From Pilimelia columellifera (GTDB taxonomy: Bacteria; Actinomycetota; Actinomycetes; Mycobacteriales; Micromonosporaceae): 17,041 nucleotides of DNA. A model generated the notes under the pieces. It made no database searches. It was not told the DNA's origin and was given only the letters and a program-made list of their open reading frames with translations. The first letter of the stretch is position 1. Each line of letters starts with the position of its first letter. Shown piece by piece: positions 16,270 through 17,041 of the stretch. The stretch spans positions 1 through 17,041 of the forward strand of contig NZ_BAAARY010000027.1 of NCBI RefSeq assembly GCF_039532605.1. The letters are read 5' to 3'. Made by a program: the position numbers and the translations under genes.

Positions 16270-16550
16270 ACCAGAATACGACACACTCGGCTCACCGAAA
16301 AGGCACCGTCCAGGATGTACGCCGTCCACAGCGGCGCCGACGCGCTGGCCTCCCCGCGGCGACACCCCGTACGGTGAGGCGCCCCGACCCTGACCTGATC
16401 CTGATCGACCTGAAGACGCTCGTCGTGCATCGGCACGAAGTTCTCACCGTGACCAAGACCAGTCCGACACTCGGACCATCCCAGTCGTGGTCCTCACCAC
16501 CTCCGCCGGGCTGGCCGACATCACCAGCAGCTACAACGCCCATGTCAGGC
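16270..16550 (+). pseudogene. decayed response-regulator receiver domain (CheY/Rcp1-like)
   Basis: Plus-strand pieces in order across frames reproduce a receiver domain: TRLTEKAPSRMYAVHSGADALA (first two thirds of strand/helix 2, from about 16283), then PYGEAPRP in a second frame, then DLILIDLK holding the phospho-acceptor Asp region, then RTIPVVVLTTSAG and LADITSSYNAHV carrying the conserved Thr/Ser strand. The start of the domain (acidic DD pair) and the C-terminal TKP lysine segment are missing, and at least three frame changes are needed. This is clearly a relic rather than a working regulator. The pattern (VHDGVEAL, LILLDLNLP, IPVVVLTTS) is that of small stand-alone response regulators common in actinobacteria. 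Confidence 0.7.
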
Positions 16551-16552
16551 TA

Positions 16553-16828
16553 GCTTGTGGTCGGTTATTATATCTGCGCGCCGACCTGCCGAAACCTTGA
16601 ACCGCGGGTGATCAACGGTCGTCACTTCTTGTCAACGCTTCGCAAGGGTTTTCGGGGGGGTAAACGCGGGGTGATTGCCCGTGGCCCGCATGGCCGGTCC
16701 GCCGGAAGCGTCACGTAGCGCAGGTTGGTGCCCTGCCGGGGGCACGTCACAGAACTGCAAAGCACGACGTTGCTGGCCGACCACTGATCGTGGAAGCCAG
16801 TTTCGCGTTCGAGTAGACGATCGAAGAT
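16553..16828. other. intergenic stretch, no gene recognised
   Basis: Between the receiver relic and the terminator. It includes a short AT-rich island (16565-16573) and a G7 run near 16656. Small open frames exist on both strands but none has a ribosome site or recognisable sequence. The plus strand just before the terminator (to about 16820) could be the very end of a lost gene whose terminator survives. Confidence 0.4.
16567..16572 (-). promoter_or_regulatory. consensus TATAAT on the minus strand, weak promoter candidate
   Basis: In a GC-rich region the minus strand reads a perfect TATAAT hexamer. A good -35 is not present at 17-18 bases (TTTCGG or GTTTCG). If used, it would transcribe leftward across the receiver relic toward the HEPN-like gene, about 330 bases away. 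Confidence 0.25.
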
Positions 16829-16859
16829 GCCCCGGGCCAGTCGGCCGGGGCATTTTCTT
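16829..16859 (+). terminator. Rho-independent-type terminator hairpin
   Basis: GCCCCGGGCC, a four-base loop AGTC, then GGCCGGGGC (one bulged G), followed by ATTTTCTT. The stem is nine GC pairs and the T-tract lies on the plus strand, so it would end rightward transcription. No intact plus-strand gene precedes it; it may be left from a lost gene. Confidence 0.7.
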
Positions 16860-16943
16860 GTTAACTCCTTGAACGTCGTCTGGGCCGTCGGATCGCGGCT
16901 ACGTGTACGGCCGGTCGGTAGGGAGAAAATGGCGTCGGGCTCG

Positions 16944-17041
16944 CTAGTATCGCGTGTCTGAGGTCTTTTGACGGTTGGCTTTGGTGAGGATGTCGGCGGC
17001 GGTTTTGGTCCAGCGGAACGGTTCGCAGCGCTGGTTGTAGC
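16944..17041 (-). CDS. IS630-family transposase, C-terminal end (cut by right window edge)
   Basis: Thirty-one residues are visible, beginning YNQRCEPFRWTKTAADILTK and ending at a TAG (16946-16944). This matches the C-terminal signature of IS630-family transposases, in which a segment like NxxPKPFxWTxTADxIL closes the DDE domain. The rest, including the catalytic residues, is outside the window. It is on the minus strand, so the element's right body lies beyond 17041. A terminal inverted repeat could not be defined from one end, so whether the gene is whole is unknown. Confidence 0.75.
   Translation of the reverse strand, partial: YNQRCEPFRWTKTAADILTKANRQKTSDTRY

Noticed and set aside
15522..16436. 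304-residue minus-strand open frame overlapping the HEPN-like gene
   Set aside because: It is a Ser/Arg/Thr-rich shifted reading of the HEPN-like gene without a plausible start.
1..17041. CRISPR arrays, tRNA or rRNA genes
   Set aside because: No regularly spaced repeats and no tRNA-like cloverleaf or rRNA sequence were noticed by reading; a covariance search was not possible.

Overview
The window is high-GC DNA of actinomycete character, judged from its G/C-rich third codon positions, GTG and TTG starts and families common in that group. I infer an actinobacterium, possibly of the Streptomyces/Micromonospora kind, but the sequence cannot name it. The region reads as a decaying defence island: two large anti-invader systems and a candidate HEPN protein, all on the minus strand, mixed with insertion sequences and gene remnants.

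Layout from left to right. (1) 164-9511, minus strand: a four-gene operon with the architecture of a Wadjet (JetABCD / MksBEFG-type) plasmid-restriction SMC system. The order is jetA (9511-7970), jetB (7973-7251), jetC (7251-1255, split) and jetD (1258-164). The stop and start codons of successive genes overlap (ATGA, TGATG, GTGA), so translation is probably coupled. (2) 3638-5173: a complete IS3-family insertion sequence of about 1.54 kb, inserted in the opposite orientation within the central (hinge-like) part of jetC. Removing it restores one open frame of 1,487 codons including the stop. (3) About 9680-10020, plus strand: remnant of a small P-loop kinase-like ATPase gene. (4) 10036-14240, minus strand: a roughly 1,400-residue Avs-like STAND NTPase with an N-terminal PD-(D/E)xK-type nuclease, broken by two single-base frameshifts, one of them in a run of eight G. 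(5) 14241-14919: no intact gene; it holds a perfect 7-bp-arm palindrome and a small frameshifted gene relic. (6) 14920-16236, minus strand: an intact, unrecognised 438-residue protein with an RNxxAH (RX4H) motif of HEPN ribonucleases and a C-terminal Cys/His cluster. (7) About 16270-16550, plus strand: a decayed response-regulator receiver gene. (8) 16829-16859: a strong hairpin terminator. (9) 16944 to the right edge, minus strand: the C-terminus of an IS630-family transposase.

How it would work: an intact Wadjet complex uses the SMC-like JetC ATPase with the JetA kleisin and JetB KITE subunits to extrude DNA loops, and the Toprim-like JetD nuclease to cut small circular DNA. Here the ATPase is split, so the system is probably dead, although jetA, jetB and jetD look intact. 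The STAND protein would sense a phage protein and activate its nuclease, but as read it is also broken. The 438-residue HEPN-like gene is the only candidate defence gene that looks whole.
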